Origin: Nocardioides marinus
Lineage (GTDB): Bacteria; Actinomycetota; Actinomycetes; Propionibacteriales; Nocardioidaceae
Direction: 5' to 3'
Length of the DNA: 64,000 bases
NCBI RefSeq assembly: GCF_013408145.1
Contig: NZ_JACBZI010000001.1
Coordinates: 1,471,501 to 1,535,500, forward strand
Within the stretch, counting starts at the first letter, position 1; every line of letters begins with the position of its first letter. Made by a program: the position numbers and the translations under genes. The notes under the pieces were generated by a model. The model was not told the origin of the DNA. It searched no databases and worked only from the letters and a program-made list of their open reading frames with translations. Shown piece by piece: positions 18,336 through 28,696 of the stretch.

Positions 18336-18383
18336 GCCCCGCGCTCCGGCACACCCACAGCCACCCCGGCAGAACAGGACGAG

Positions 18384-20069
18384 ATGTCACACCCGCACCC
18401 CGAGCTCACCGCACCCGCTCCGCTGGCCGAAGGAGGCCTGCGGGTCACCCCGTTCGGTGGTCTCGGCGAGGTGGGGCGCAACATGACCGCCTTCGAGTAC
18501 GCCGGCCGGCTGCTCATCGTCGACTGCGGCGTGCTCTTCCCCGAGGACCACCAGCCCGGCGTCGACCTGATCCTCCCGGACTGGTCCTCGATCCGCGACC
18601 GGCTCGACGACGTCGAGGCGCTCGTGCTCACCCACGGCCACGAGGACCACATCGGCGCGACGCCGTACCTCCTGCGCGAGCGGGGGAACATCCCGCTGGT
18701 CGGCTCCGAGCTGACCCTGGCCCTGCTGGGCTCCAAGCTGCGCGAGCACCGTCTCAAGGAGACCGTCCACCACGTGGTGAAGGAGGGCGAGCGGATCACG
18801 TTCGGGCCCTTCGAGCTGGAGTTCGTGGCGGTCAACCACTCCATCCCCGACGCGCTGGCCGTGGCCATCCGCACGCCCGCCGGGATGGTGCTGCACACCG
18901 GTGACTTCAAGATGGACCAGCTGCCGCTGGACGGCCGGATCACCGACCTGCGTGCCTTCGCGCGGCTGGGGGAGGAGGGCGTCGACCTCTTCCTCACCGA
19001 CTCCACCAACGCCGAGACCCCCGGCTTCACCCCGACCGAGCGCGGCATCACCCCGGTCATCGACCAGGTCTTCCGCGAGTCCCAGCAGCGGGTCATCGTG
19101 GCCTGCTTCGCCTCGCACGTGCACCGCGTGCAGCAGGTGCTCGACGCGGCGTACGCCCACGAGCGGCAGGTCGCCTTCGTCGGCCGCTCGATGGTGCGCA
19201 ACATGGGCATCGCGCGCGACCTGGGCTACCTCACCGTCCCCCCGAACACCATCGTGGACGCCAAGGAGCTCGCCGACCTGCCGCCCCAGCACCAGGTGCT
19301 GATCTCCACCGGCTCCCAGGGCGAGCCGATGTCGGCGCTGTCGCGGATCGCCCAGCGCACCCACAACTTCGTGCACATCGAGGAGGGCGACACCGTCCTG
19401 CTGGCCTCCTCGCTCATCCCCGGCAACGAGAACGCCGTCTACCGCGTCATCAACGGCCTGGCCCGCTGGGGCGCCCGCGTGGTCCACAAGGGCAACGCGA
19501 TGGTGCACGTCTCCGGCCACGCCTCGGCCGGAGAGCTGCTCTACTGCTACAACATCGTCAAGCCCCGCAACGTGCTGCCCGTCCACGGCGAGATCCGGCA
19601 CATGCAGGCCAACGCCGCGCTGGCGAGGATGACCGGCGTCGAGAACGTCGTCATCGCCGAGGACGGCGTGGTGGTCGACCTCGTCGACGGGGTGGCCTCG
19701 GTCGCCGGGAAGGTGGACTGCGGCTACGTGTTCGTCGACGGCTCCTCGGTCGGCGACATCACCGAGTCCGACCTGAAGGACCGTCGCATCCTCGGCGAGG
19801 AGGGCTTCATCTCCGTCATCGTCGTCATCGACTCCTCCTCGGGGAAGGTCGCCGGCGGCCCGGAGATCCACGCCCGCGGCTTCGCCGAGGACGACTCGGT
19901 CTTCGAGGACGTCAAGCCGGCCATCATCGATGCCCTCGACAAGGCCGTGGCCGACGGGGCCACGGACGCCTACCAGCTGCAGCAGACCGTACGCCGGGTG
20001 ATCGGCCGCTGGGTGTCCAACACCCACCGCCGCCGGCCGATGATCATCCCGGTGGTGGTCGAGGCCTGA
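18384..20069 (+). CDS. rnj: Ribonuclease J
   Basis: Metallo-beta-lactamase/beta-CASP nuclease that cleaves and 5'-to-3' degrades RNA and matures rRNA. 561 residues. The zinc motif is H84-G-H86-E-D88-H89, followed by VNHSIPDALAV, HTGDFKMDQLP, and LTDSTNAETPGF. The beta-CASP domain has ASHVHRVQQVLDAA and STGSQGEPMSAL, and KGNAMVHVSGHAS lies near the active site. The C-terminal domain runs from about 445. AGGACGAG precedes the ATG. It is the dapA partner in mycobacteria too. Confidence 0.96.
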   Translation: MSHPHPELTAPAPLAEGGLRVTPFGGLGEVGRNMTAFEYAGRLLIVDCGVLFPEDHQPGVDLILPDWSSIRDRLDDVEALVLTHGHEDHIGATPYLLRERGNIPLVGSELTLALLGSKLREHRLKETVHHVVKEGERITFGPFELEFVAVNHSIPDALAVAIRTPAGMVLHTGDFKMDQLPLDGRITDLRAFARLGEEGVDLFLTDSTNAETPGFTPTERGITPVIDQVFRESQQRVIVACFASHVHRVQQVLDAAYAHERQVAFVGRSMVRNMGIARDLGYLTVPPNTIVDAKELADLPPQHQVLISTGSQGEPMSALSRIAQRTHNFVHIEEGDTVLLASSLIPGNENAVYRVINGLARWGARVVHKGNAMVHVSGHASAGELLYCYNIVKPRNVLPVHGEIRHMQANAALARMTGVENVVIAEDGVVVDLVDGVASVAGKVDCGYVFVDGSSVGDITESDLKDRRILGEEGFISVIVVIDSSSGKVAGGPEIHARGFAEDDSVFEDVKPAIIDALDKAVADGATDAYQLQQTVRRVIGRWVSNTHRRRPMIIPVVVEA

Positions 20070-20121
20070 GGGCGCGACGCCGACCCGCCGCCAGGGTGGT
20101 GCGCAGCCCCGGCACGGACGG

Positions 20122-20127
20122 TAGCCT
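20122..20127 (+). promoter_or_regulatory. -10 (TAGCCT) ahead of the NhaC-type antiporter
   Basis: TAGCCT lies 24 bases before GTG 20152. Unlike most promoters here, it leaves a leader carrying a strong AGGAGGT ribosome-binding site (20140-20146). Confidence 0.4.
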
Positions 20128-20151
20128 CCCGGCCCACCCAGGAGGTGCGAC

Positions 20152-21765
20152 GTGATCGACGACTACCCGCTGCTGACCCTGCTGCCCCCGGTGCTGGCCA
20201 TCGGGCTGGCGGTGACCACCCGCAAGGTCCTGCTGAGCCTCGGGCTCGGCGTGGTCTCGGCGGCGCTGCTGGTCGCCGACCTCAGCCCCGTCGACACCCT
20301 CGAGGAGCTGTGGTCGGCCTTCGCCCAGATCTTCTGGGTCGACGGCGAGCTGAACACCACCTACGTCTACATCCTCGTCTTCACGCTGGCGCTCGGTGTC
20401 ATCACCGCCTTCGTCTCGATGTCGGGCGGCACCCGCGCCTTCGCCGACTGGGCGCACGACCGCATCCGCACCCGTCGCGGCGCCATCGCGCTGCCGGCGG
20501 CCCTGGGTGGCGCGATCTTCGTCGACGACTACTTCAACGCGCTCACCGTGGGCCAGGTCAGCCGACCGATCACCGACCGGCACCGCGTGTCCCGGGCGAA
20601 GCTGACCTACCTCGTCGACTCCACCTCCGCGCCGGTGGCGGTGCTGATGCCGTTCTCCAGCTGGGGCGCCTACATCCTGGGCATCTTCACGCCGATCATC
20701 GCCGCGTCCGCGCTCACCGTGAGCGACCTCGGTGCCTACGTGCGCGCCGCCGCCGCCAACTACTACGCCTGGGCGGCGCTGCTGATGGTCGTGCTCGTGG
20801 TGGTCCTCAACGTCGACCTCGGCCCCATGCGCCGCGAGGAGCGCCGCGCGCTGGAGGAGGGCAAGACCTACGAGCCGGGCGACGACATCCCCGGACAGCT
20901 CTCGGAGGACCTGCCGGTCCACCGCCCGGGTGCCAAGCGCGCCCTCGTGGTGCCGTTCGCGCTGCTGGTCGTCGGCGTCCTGGCCGGCATCGTCTGGAGC
21001 GGGGTGCGCGCCTCGGGGTCCTGGGCGCCCCTGGACCTGCTGGCCGAGGCCGACGTGACCTGGTCGCTGCTCGTCGGGGTCGTGCCGGCCCTGGCCGCAT
21101 CGTTGTACTACTACGCCCGCGACACCGCCTCGAACCCGAAGTTCGGCCGGTCCACCTTCGGCCGCGGCTGGTGGGAGGGACTGCGCTCGATGTGGCCCGC
21201 CGTCAGCATCCTGCTGCTGGCCTGGATGCTGGGCTCGCTCATCGACTCCCTCGGCACGGGGGAGTACCTCGGTGGTCTCGTCGAGGACTCCTCGTTGCCG
21301 ACCGAGTGGTTGGTCCCGGTCGTCTTCCTCGTCGCCCTGGCGATGGCCTTCGCCACCGGCACGAGCTGGGGCTCCTTCGGGCTGCTGCTGCCGATCGCCG
21401 GTGGCATCGTCAACGCCGTCGACGCACCCGAGCTCCTGCTCCCCGTGCTGGGTGCGGTGCTCGCCGGTGCGGTGGCCGGCGACCACGCCTCGCCGATCTC
21501 CGACACCACGATCCTCAGCTCGACCGGTGCCGGCTGCAACGTCATCACCCACGTCACCACGCAGCTGCCGTACGTCGCGGTCGCCGTCGTGTCCGCCACG
21601 CTCGGCTACTGCGGCCTGGCCCTCACCGGGTCGACCACGATCGGCTTCCTGGTCACCATGGCGGTCGGGGTCGCGATCATGCTCGCCGCCCGCCGCCTCT
21701 CCCCGCCGCTCGACGCGCTCCCCGACTCCGCCCACGAGCCCCGGGACGCCGAACCGGCGTATTGA
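20152..21765 (+). CDS. NhaC-family Na+/H+ antiporter
   Basis: 537-residue polytopic membrane protein with roughly 11-13 hydrophobic segments. Family features are GGAIFVDDYFNALTVGQVSRP (about 119-139), SAPVAVLMPFSSWGAYILG, FATGTSWGSFGLLLPIAGG, and VAGDHASPISDTTILSSTGAGC. It is expected to exchange Na+ for H+ across the plasma membrane, though some relatives move amino acids, so the substrate is inferred. The cytoplasmic loop at about 220-270 is acidic. GTG start follows AGGAGGT at five-base spacing, the strongest ribosome-binding site I noticed in the window. Confidence 0.88.
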   Translation: MIDDYPLLTLLPPVLAIGLAVTTRKVLLSLGLGVVSAALLVADLSPVDTLEELWSAFAQIFWVDGELNTTYVYILVFTLALGVITAFVSMSGGTRAFADWAHDRIRTRRGAIALPAALGGAIFVDDYFNALTVGQVSRPITDRHRVSRAKLTYLVDSTSAPVAVLMPFSSWGAYILGIFTPIIAASALTVSDLGAYVRAAAANYYAWAALLMVVLVVVLNVDLGPMRREERRALEEGKTYEPGDDIPGQLSEDLPVHRPGAKRALVVPFALLVVGVLAGIVWSGVRASGSWAPLDLLAEADVTWSLLVGVVPALAASLYYYARDTASNPKFGRSTFGRGWWEGLRSMWPAVSILLLAWMLGSLIDSLGTGEYLGGLVEDSSLPTEWLVPVVFLVALAMAFATGTSWGSFGLLLPIAGGIVNAVDAPELLLPVLGAVLAGAVAGDHASPISDTTILSSTGAGCNVITHVTTQLPYVAVAVVSATLGYCGLALTGSTTIGFLVTMAVGVAIMLAARRLSPPLDALPDSAHEPRDAEPAY

Positions 21766-21780
21766 TACGCCGGCTCGGCT

Positions 21781-21868
21781 GGGTCTCGACACGCCGTCGC
21801 GACCTCGTGCCTCGGTCGCGGGCTCGCTCGTCCTCCTCCGCGTCACGTCCTCGCTGCGCTCGGACGTG
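21781..21868 (+). repeat. Degenerate REP-like palindrome downstream of antiporter
   Basis: Begins GGGTCTCGACACGCC. It holds CGCGACC / GGTCGCG arms and a second stem, 21844-21850 / 21862-21868 (CACGTCC / GGACGTG). The opening GGTCTCGAC is shared with the repeats at 34576 and 35806. It looks like a decayed copy of the same family. Confidence 0.45.
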
Positions 21869-21878
21869 TCGTCGGAAA

Positions 21879-21901
21879 ACCCTCAAGCGACACGTGAGGG
21901 T
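21879..21901 (+). terminator. Stem-loop between antiporter and ftsK
   Basis: Seven-base perfect arms ACCCTCA (21879-21885) and TGAGGGT (21895-21901) with a nine-base loop. It is preceded by an A-run and not followed by a U-tract. Likely ends antiporter transcription. Confidence 0.45.
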
Positions 21902-21941
21902 GGGACGTGAGTCAATCCCTGTGACTCGTGGGGTGGTCGCC

Positions 21942-21947
21942 TAGGGT
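21942..21947 (+). promoter_or_regulatory. ftsK leaderless -10 (TAGGGT)
   Basis: TAGGGT ends seven bases before ATG 21955. This decides the start over an in-frame upstream ATG at 21928. Confidence 0.55.
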
Positions 21948-21954
21948 CGTGACC

Positions 21955-24621
21955 ATGGCGACCCGTACGTCTTCCCCGCCGGGGTCGCGGAGCACGAGCA
22001 CGTCCACCCGCAGCACGAGCAGGACCGGCAGCGGCACGAGTTCGGGCACCCGACCACGGAGTACCTCCACCAGGACCACCTCGAGCGCGGCCAAGCGACC
22101 GCCGGCGCGCAAGCCTGCGCCGAAGAAGGCGACGGCCAAGAAGGCCACGGCCGGGCGGCCGGCTCCGCGCTCGGTGCGCAGCGGCCCGAACCCGGTGGGG
22201 CTGGCGCTCGGCGCGCTGCTGCGCGGGATCGTGGCCTTCTGGCTCGCGGTCGCCCACGGCATCGGCGCGGTGGCCCGCGGCATCGGCCGCGGCGCCCGTG
22301 ACCTCGAGCCCGAGCACCGCCGCGACGGAGCCGGGCTCGCGCTCGTCGCCATCGCGCTGGTCTCGGCGGCCGCGGTGTGGTTCCAGGTGCAGAGCCCGGT
22401 GACCGACCCGGTCCGGGTCGCCGTCGCCGGCACGGTCGGCAAGATCGGTTGGTTCGTCCCGATGGCCCTGGTCTGGGCGGGCTGGCGCGTCATGCGTGAC
22501 CCGGTCGGCCACGGCCCGGCCGGCCGCCAGGTCATCGGCTGGACCGCGCTGTCCTTCGGGCTGCTCGGCATCGTCCACGTGGCCAACGGCAGCCCCCAGC
22601 CGGTCGACGGTGACGCCACGCCGCTGCAGGAGGGCGGGGGAGCCGTCGGGTACGTCGTCTCCTCGCTGCTGCTGGACCTGCTGCGCACCTCCTACCTCGT
22701 CGTGCCGCTGCTGATGCTGCTCGGCGTCTTCGGGGTGCTGGTCATCACCGCCACCCCCGTCTACCAGGTGCCCGACAAGCTCGCCGACCTGCGCGACCGG
22801 GCCCTGGGCCGGGTCCACGACGAGGACGAGCCGACCACGAGGCGCCGCCCGCGCAAGGGCGAGGAGGGCTACGAGCCCGAGGGCTACCCGGCGTACGACA
22901 CCCCGCTGGTCGACGAGACCTCCGCCAAGGGCCGCAAGAAGCGCGGCAAGGACGCGCTCGACGTCGCCCTGGAGGAGGACGCCACCCCCACCGACGACGA
23001 CGCCGGCCTGGGGATCTTCGACGACGTGCCGACCGAGGCGATGGCTGCCGTCGCCGACACCGAGGACGCGCAGCCCGACCACAAGGACGTCCTGGAGCCG
23101 CCTCCGCACTCGCCGCTCCCGCAGCGGGTCGAGCAGCTCGCGCTCTCCGGCGACATCACCTACACGCTGCCGGCGAACGACGTCCTCAAGGAGGGCTCGC
23201 CGCACAAGGCGCGCTCCAAGGCCTCCGACGAGGTCGTGGACCGGCTCACCCAGGTGCTCGAGGAGTTCTCCATCGACGCCCAGGTCACCGGCTACACCCG
23301 TGGCCCGACCGTCACGCGCTACGAGGTCGAGCTCGGCCCCGGCGTGAAGGTCGAGAAGATCACCAACATCCAGCGCAACATCTCCTACGCGGTGGCCAGT
23401 GCCGACGTGCGCATCCTCAGCCCGATCCCCGGCAAGTCCGCGGTGGGCGTGGAGATCCCCAACGTGGACAAGGAGGTCGTCTCCCTCGGTGACGTCCTGC
23501 GCTCGGGCCGCGCCCGCGCCGACCACCACCCGATGGTGGCCGGGCTCGGCAAGGACGTCGAGGGCGGCTTCGTCGTGGCGAACCTCGCCAAGATGCCGCA
23601 TCTGCTCGTGGCCGGCGCCACCGGCTCGGGCAAGTCCAGCTTCATCAACTCGATGATCACCTCGGTGCTGATGCGGGCCACGCCCGACGAGGTCCGGATG
23701 ATCATGGTCGACCCCAAGCGGGTGGAGCTGAACGCCTACGAGGGCGTCCCGCACCTGATCACCCCGATCATCACCAACCCCAAGAAGGCCGCCGAGGCGC
23801 TGGCCTGGGTCGTGCGCGAGATGGACCTGCGCTACGACGACCTGGCCAACTTCGGGTTCCGCCACATCGACGACTTCAACAAGGCCGTCCGGGCGGGCAA
23901 GGTCGAGGTGCCGCTCGGCTCCGAGCGCAAGCTCGAGCCCTACCCCTACCTGCTGGTCATCGTCGACGAGCTCGCCGACCTGATGATGGTCGCGCCCCGC
24001 GACGTGGAGGACGCGGTCGTCCGCATCACCCAGCTGGCGCGAGCGGCGGGCATCCACCTGGTGCTGGCCACCCAGCGCCCGTCGGTGGACGTGGTCACCG
24101 GCCTGATCAAGGCCAACGTGCCCTCGAGGCTGGCCTTCGCCACGTCCTCGGTCACCGACAGCCGGGTCATCCTCGACCAGCCGGGTGCGGAGAAGCTGGT
24201 CGGGCAGGGTGACGGCCTCTTCCTGCCGATGGGCGCCTCCAAGCCGGTCCGCGTGCAGGGCTCGTGGGTCACCGAGGCCGAGATCGCCCAGGTGGTCAAG
24301 CACTGCAAGGGGCAGCTGGAGCCGTCGTACCGCGAGGACGTCACCGCGCCGCAGCAGAGCAAGAAGGAGCTCGACGACGACATCGGGGACGACCTCGACC
24401 TGGTCGTCCAGGCGGTGGAGCTGGTCGTCTCGACGCAGTTCGGCTCCACCTCGATGCTGCAGCGCAAGCTCCGTGTGGGCTTCGCCAAGGCCGGTCGTCT
24501 CATGGACATCTTGGAGTCCCGAGGCGTGGTCGGTCCCAGTGAGGGCTCGAAGGCTCGCGACGTGCTCGTGAAGCCCGACGAGGTCGACGGCGTCATCGCG
24601 ACCCTGCAGGGGGAGATGTGA
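21955..24621 (+). CDS. ftsK: DNA translocase FtsK/SpoIIIE
   Basis: 888-residue membrane-anchored ATPase that pumps chromosomal DNA through the division septum and activates XerCD dimer resolution. The N-terminus is a Ser/Thr/Lys-rich basic tail (about 1-75). Four or five membrane segments follow (about 80-270). An acidic linker leads to the motor, with Walker [10 protein letters not shown] (554-562), Walker [14 protein letters not shown], and the FtsK motif [20 protein letters not shown]. The C-terminal gamma winged helix (about 820-885, [20 protein letters not shown]) reads KOPS-type sites. Its stop overlaps the next GTG start, TGTGA. Confidence 0.96.
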   Translation: MATRTSSPPGSRSTSTSTRSTSRTGSGTSSGTRPRSTSTRTTSSAAKRPPARKPAPKKATAKKATAGRPAPRSVRSGPNPVGLALGALLRGIVAFWLAVAHGIGAVARGIGRGARDLEPEHRRDGAGLALVAIALVSAAAVWFQVQSPVTDPVRVAVAGTVGKIGWFVPMALVWAGWRVMRDPVGHGPAGRQVIGWTALSFGLLGIVHVANGSPQPVDGDATPLQEGGGAVGYVVSSLLLDLLRTSYLVVPLLMLLGVFGVLVITATPVYQVPDKLADLRDRALGRVHDEDEPTTRRRPRKGEEGYEPEGYPAYDTPLVDETSAKGRKKRGKDALDVALEEDATPTDDDAGLGIFDDVPTEAMAAVADTEDAQPDHKDVLEPPPHSPLPQRVEQLALSGDITYTLPANDVLKEGSPHKARSKASDEVVDRLTQVLEEFSIDAQVTGYTRGPTVTRYEVELGPGVKVEKITNIQRNISYAVASADVRILSPIPGKSAVGVEIPNVDKEVVSLGDVLRSGRARADHHPMVAGLGKDVEGGFVVANLAKMPHLLVAGATGSGKSSFINSMITSVLMRATPDEVRMIMVDPKRVELNAYEGVPHLITPIITNPKKAAEALAWVVREMDLRYDDLANFGFRHIDDFNKAVRAGKVEVPLGSERKLEPYPYLLVIVDELADLMMVAPRDVEDAVVRITQLARAAGIHLVLATQRPSVDVVTGLIKANVPSRLAFATSSVTDSRVILDQPGAEKLVGQGDGLFLPMGASKPVRVQGSWVTEAEIAQVVKHCKGQLEPSYREDVTAPQQSKKELDDDIGDDLDLVVQAVELVVSTQFGSTSMLQRKLRVGFAKAGRLMDILESRGVVGPSEGSKARDVLVKPDEVDGVIATLQGEM

Positions 24622-26327
24622 ACGTGGAAGTACGACGCAACACGCTGCTCACCGCGAGCACCGGTGTCGTCGCGGGCGTGGTCGCCGCGGCGTACCTCGC
24701 CCGCGCGGCCGGTGGCGGCACCACCGTGGACTGGGTCGTCGCGGTGGTGCTGGCCGCGATCGCCCTCGTGCACGCCCAGGGTGTCCTCGACGCCCGTGCA
24801 CCCCTCTTCGTCGCCGACGAGCTCGGCGTGCGGCTGCGCGCCGGCAAGGAGTGGCGCGGTCTGCCGTGGACCGAGATCGAGGCCGTCGAGGTGCTGCCGC
24901 GCCGGCGGTTCCTGCGCGACGGCTCCATCGACGTGCTCAGCGGCGAGGACCCGATCCAGGTCCCGCTCTCGCTCTCGACCAGGGTCACCGGCCTGACCGA
25001 CGGCGACGTCGTCGACGCTCTCGCCGCGCTCGCCCAGGACCGTTGCGAGGTCGCCGAGATTGACGGCTACACCTACGTCTCCGACGAGGACTGGCACGAC
25101 GACGGGCACGACGACGGGCACGACGACACCGACGGCGCGGGCTCCCCGGCGTACGACGAGCACGACGTCCCCGAGCCCGAGCCCGAGCGCGTGCACGCCG
25201 GGCTGCGGCCGATGCTGGCCCACGCCATCGACTCGGTGGCCCGCTTCCTGCCCGAGCGTGCGGGATCGGCCGCACCGTTGCCGTCCATGGCGTCGGGGAC
25301 GTCCGGGACGGTCGCCGCCCCGGCGATGAGCGCGAGCGCCACGCCGTCGGCGCTGCGTGAGCCGGTGACCGCGGTCCGCGCGGAGATCCGCAGCGACCTG
25401 ACCATGACCCAGCCGATCATCGGCGCCACGGCCCTGCGCCTCGACGCCGCCCACGACGAGACCGACGAGAGCGCCCGTGCCGAGCTGCCGGAGGCCCGCG
25501 AGCTGCGGCGACCCGGCAGCGTGGACCTGGTCGAGGAGACCGAGGTCTGGGGCGACCGTGTCCGCCCGATCGCCACGGAGGGACACGCCGTCGAGCCGAT
25601 CGTGCTGCCCGAGGAGGAGCAGCCCGCGCCGGACCCGGTCATCGGGCCCGAGCTCGCCGCTGCGCGTACCCGCCTCGGTCTCACCGTCGACCAGCTGGCC
25701 GACCGCACCCGCATCCGCCCGCACGTCATCGAGGCGGTCGAGGTCGACGACTTCAGCCCGTGCGGCGGCGACTTCTACGCCCGCGGACACCTGCGCACGC
25801 TCGCCCGCGTCCTCGGCATCGACGCGGCCCCGTTGGTCGCCTCCTACGACGAGCGGTACGCCGACGCGCCGGTCACCCCGCGACGCGTCTTCGAGGCCGA
25901 GCTGGGCCAGGGCGGGGCGCTGCGGGGCACCCGCGGCGGCCCCAACTGGTCGGTCCTCGTGGCCGCGGTGATGGCCCTCGTGCTCGCGTGGTCGGTGGCC
26001 CGCCTGGTCACCGACACCCCGGTGGAGGTGCGCGACCCGCTGCCCAGCCTCACGACCACGAGCGGTGCGCCCGCGACCGGCGCGAAGGTGCCGGTGGTGC
26101 TGACCGCCTCCGGCGGGGGAGCCGAGGTCGTGGTGCGCAACGGCGCCAACGAGCTGGTCTACAAGGGCACCCTCGCCTTCGGACAGGTCAAGGTCCTGCC
26201 GAAGGTCTCCCAGCCGGTGCGGGTGCAGTCCTCGGACGGCTCGCTGCAGGTCAGCGTGGGTGGTGTCGATCACGGTGCCCTCGGTGCCACGGGTCGTCAG
26301 GCGCAGGACACCTTCGTCGGGGAGTAG
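24618..26327 (+). CDS. RodZ-like HTH membrane protein with N-terminal PH-like module
   Basis: 569 residues. Two N-terminal hydrophobic segments (about 8-28 and 37-54) are followed by a short PH-like beta domain (about 60-120, [19 protein letters not shown]). Then comes a long acidic, low-complexity linker with a repeated DDGH. A RodZ/Xre-type helix-turn-helix (about 344-415, [20 protein letters not shown]) precedes a membrane helix (about 443-463) and a C-terminal beta domain of the RodZ DUF4115 type. RodZ links MreB to the wall machinery. Here the HTH is internal rather than N-terminal and there is an added amino domain. It is coupled to ftsK by a four-base overlap. Confidence 0.85.
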   Translation: MNVEVRRNTLLTASTGVVAGVVAAAYLARAAGGGTTVDWVVAVVLAAIALVHAQGVLDARAPLFVADELGVRLRAGKEWRGLPWTEIEAVEVLPRRRFLRDGSIDVLSGEDPIQVPLSLSTRVTGLTDGDVVDALAALAQDRCEVAEIDGYTYVSDEDWHDDGHDDGHDDTDGAGSPAYDEHDVPEPEPERVHAGLRPMLAHAIDSVARFLPERAGSAAPLPSMASGTSGTVAAPAMSASATPSALREPVTAVRAEIRSDLTMTQPIIGATALRLDAAHDETDESARAELPEARELRRPGSVDLVEETEVWGDRVRPIATEGHAVEPIVLPEEEQPAPDPVIGPELAAARTRLGLTVDQLADRTRIRPHVIEAVEVDDFSPCGGDFYARGHLRTLARVLGIDAAPLVASYDERYADAPVTPRRVFEAELGQGGALRGTRGGPNWSVLVAAVMALVLAWSVARLVTDTPVEVRDPLPSLTTTSGAPATGAKVPVVLTASGGGAEVVVRNGANELVYKGTLAFGQVKVLPKVSQPVRVQSSDGSLQVSVGGVDHGALGATGRQAQDTFVGE

Positions 26328-26385
26328 CGCGGAGCGGTCAGGAGTAGGTGCGCACCGACGCCTCCGGCCATACTGACGAGTCGTC

Positions 26386-27855
26386 ATGAGCACCCACACC
26401 GCAGGCACCCAGCCCACCGAAGCCCCGACCGCCGCCGCACCCGTCCAGGAGCGTCCGCTGCTGTCGGTGGCGATGGTGACCCTGGGCTGCGCCCGCAACG
26501 ACGTGGATTCCGAGGAGCTCGCCGGCCGGTTGGAGGCCGGGGGGTTCCGCCTGGTCGAGGACGCCGAGGACGCCGACACCGTGGTGGTCAACACCTGCGG
26601 CTTCGTCGAGGCGGCCAAGAAGGACTCCGTCGACGCCCTGCTCGCGGCGGCCGACCTCAAGACCGAGCACGGCGGCAAGGCCCAGGCCGTCGTCGCCGTC
26701 GGGTGCCTGGCCGAGCGCTACGGCAAGGACCTCGCCGAGTCCCTGCCCGAGGCCGACGCGGTGCTCGGCTTCGACGACTACCCCGACATCGCCGAGCGGC
26801 TGCGCGGCATCCTGGCCGGTGAGTCCCACCAGGCCCACACGCCCAGCGACCGCCGGCTGCTGCTCCCGATCACCCCGGTCGAGCGCTCGCTGTCCACGGC
26901 CGCCGTCCCCGGGCACGCCTCGGGTCCGGCGTCTGTCCGCCGCCGCCTGGAGTCCGGCCCGACGGCCTCGCTGAAGCTGGCCAGCGGGTGCGACCGGCGC
27001 TGCTCGTTCTGCGCGATCCCCTCCTTCCGCGGGTCGTTCGTGTCGCGGCGCCCCACCGACGTGCTCGAGGAGGCGCGCTGGCTGGCCGGCCAGGGCGTGA
27101 AGGAGCTCTTCCTCGTCAGCGAGAACTCCACGTCGTACGGCAAGGACCTCGGCGACATCCGGCTCCTGGAGACGCTGCTCCCCGAGCTGGCGGCCGTCGA
27201 GGGCGTCGAGCGGGTGCGGGTGTCCTACCTGCAGCCCGCCGAGACCCGCCCCGGCCTCGTCGAGACGATCGCCTCGACCCCGGGCGTCGTGCCCTACTTC
27301 GACCTGTCCTTCCAGCACGCCAGCGCGACGGTGCTGCGCAGGATGCGTCGGTTCGGTGACCCCGAGTCGTTCCTGGGGCTGCTCGAGCAGGTCCGCGCCC
27401 TGGCGCCGGAGGCTGGCGTGCGCTCCAACGTGATCGTCGGCTTCCCCGGCGAGACCGAGGAGGACCTGCAGGTGCTGTGCGACTTCCTCGTCGCTGCGCG
27501 GATGGACGTCACCGGCGTCTTCGGGTACTCCGACGAGGACGGCACCGAGGCCGCAGGCTTCGACGACAAGCTCGACGAGGACGAGGTCCGGGCCCGCGCG
27601 GAGCACGTCACCTCGCTGGTCGAGCAGCTGACCTCCGAGCGCGCCGAGGAGCGCATCGGCGAGCTCGTCGAGGTGCTGGTGGAGTCGGTCGAGGACGACG
27701 AGGTCGTCGGCCGGGCCGCCCTGCAGGGCCCCGAGGTCGACGGTACGACGCTGCTCGACGGGCTCGACGACACGACCGTCGCGGTGGGCGACCTCGTCCG
27801 CGCCGAGGTGGTCGCCACCGACGGCATCGACCTCATCGCCCGGCCCCTGTCCTGA
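26386..27855 (+). CDS. rimO: Ribosomal protein S12 methylthiotransferase
   Basis: Radical-SAM enzyme that adds a methylthio group to an aspartate of ribosomal protein S12. 489 residues. The N-terminal UPF0004 domain has the auxiliary-cluster cysteines Cys35 (LGCARN), Cys71 (NTCGFVEA) and Cys107 (VGCLAERY). The radical-SAM cluster is Cys202, Cys206 and Cys209 (CDRRCSFC), followed by [17 protein letters not shown] domain ends the protein (about 410-489). FSTPE-like residues and length favour RimO over MiaB. Its place between the RodZ-like gene and pgsA is the usual actinobacterial order. Confidence 0.95.
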   Translation: MSTHTAGTQPTEAPTAAAPVQERPLLSVAMVTLGCARNDVDSEELAGRLEAGGFRLVEDAEDADTVVVNTCGFVEAAKKDSVDALLAAADLKTEHGGKAQAVVAVGCLAERYGKDLAESLPEADAVLGFDDYPDIAERLRGILAGESHQAHTPSDRRLLLPITPVERSLSTAAVPGHASGPASVRRRLESGPTASLKLASGCDRRCSFCAIPSFRGSFVSRRPTDVLEEARWLAGQGVKELFLVSENSTSYGKDLGDIRLLETLLPELAAVEGVERVRVSYLQPAETRPGLVETIASTPGVVPYFDLSFQHASATVLRRMRRFGDPESFLGLLEQVRALAPEAGVRSNVIVGFPGETEEDLQVLCDFLVAARMDVTGVFGYSDEDGTEAAGFDDKLDEDEVRARAEHVTSLVEQLTSERAEERIGELVEVLVESVEDDEVVGRAALQGPEVDGTTLLDGLDDTTVAVGDLVRAEVVATDGIDLIARPLS

Positions 27856-27882
27856 CCGGACGCCCCTGACCCAGGAGAGCAC

Positions 27883-28491
27883 GTGACCGAGACGTCCCAG
27901 AAGCCCAGCAACTGGAACCTGCCCAACCTCCTCACGAGCCTGCGCATCGTGATGGTGCCCTTCTTCGGGTGGGCCCTGCTGGTGGACGGTGGGGAGTCGG
28001 GCACCTGGCGTCTTGTCGCCTACGCGATCTTCGCGGTCGCGATGATCACCGACAAGATCGACGGCGACATCGCCCGGGCCCGCAACCTGGTGACCGACTT
28101 CGGCAAGATCGCCGACCCGATCGCCGACAAGGCGATCACGGGCATGGCCTTCATCGGGCTGGCGATCGTCGGCGACATCTGGTGGTGGGTCACGATCCTG
28201 GTGCTCGTGCGCGAGTGGAGCGTCACCCTGCTGCGCCTCTCGGTGCTGTCGAAGGTCGTCATCGCCGCCAAGGACCTCGGCAAGTGGAAGACCACCGCGC
28301 AGGCGCTGGCCCTGGGCGGGCTGGTGCTGCCGCTGCGCGACCCCGACCTGCCCTCGGCCCTGCAGACCCCGGGCGAGGTCCTCTTCTACGTCTCGCAGGG
28401 CCTGCTGGCCGTCGCGGTCGCGCTGACGCTGTGGTCGGGCTGGGAGTTCTACCGCGACGTCTGGAAGCAGCGCCACCAGCTGCGCGGCTGA
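27883..28491 (+). CDS. pgsA: CDP-diacylglycerol-glycerol-3-phosphate phosphatidyltransferase
   Basis: Makes phosphatidylglycerol phosphate in the cytoplasmic membrane. 202 residues with several membrane helices. The CDP-alcohol phosphotransferase signature D57-x2-D60-G61-x2-A64-R65-x8-G74-x3-D78-x3-D82 is perfect. GTG start with AGGAGA ahead. In related genomes cinA and clgR come next; here they are 9.2 kb further on. An alternative is phosphatidylinositol phosphate synthase, but the context and sequence look PgsA-like. Confidence 0.94.
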   Translation: MTETSQKPSNWNLPNLLTSLRIVMVPFFGWALLVDGGESGTWRLVAYAIFAVAMITDKIDGDIARARNLVTDFGKIADPIADKAITGMAFIGLAIVGDIWWWVTILVLVREWSVTLLRLSVLSKVVIAAKDLGKWKTTAQALALGGLVLPLRDPDLPSALQTPGEVLFYVSQGLLAVAVALTLWSGWEFYRDVWKQRHQLRG

Positions 28492-28545
28492 CCCAACCCC
28501 TCACCAGATCACGCGGCGCCCTGCGGCGCCAGAGGCAACACCTGA

Positions 28546-28568
28546 CCATCCGGACGGTCCCCGGATGG
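28546..28568 (+). terminator. Stem-loop after pgsA
   Basis: Perfect eight-base arms CCATCCGG (28546-28553) and CCGGATGG (28561-28568) around a seven-base loop, 55 bases after the pgsA stop. No U-tract. It sits in a 205-base gap that otherwise shows only a GAAGGG ribosome-binding region near 28684. Confidence 0.45.
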
Positions 28569-28696
28569 CAACCCTTCACCGGATCCCCGCTTTCGTGGGG
28601 GCGTCACACGACGTTCACGATCGGGGAGGTCGCACGACCCCCTGGCGGGGTTACGGTGCGCTGGTCCGTACCAGCCCCACCTGAAGGGTTCCCCCA

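Noticed and set aside
21766..21954. tRNA gene in the gap before ftsK
   Set aside because: The palindromes there do not form a cloverleaf and there is no T-loop GGTTCGAAT-type box. REP-like repeat and hairpins explain the structure.
28571..28620. PHO-box-like CTTCACC and GTTCACG upstream of the 5'-nucleotidase
   Set aside because: The two motifs are not in direct-repeat register (11-base steps), so I did not call a PhoP site, although phosphate control is plausible.
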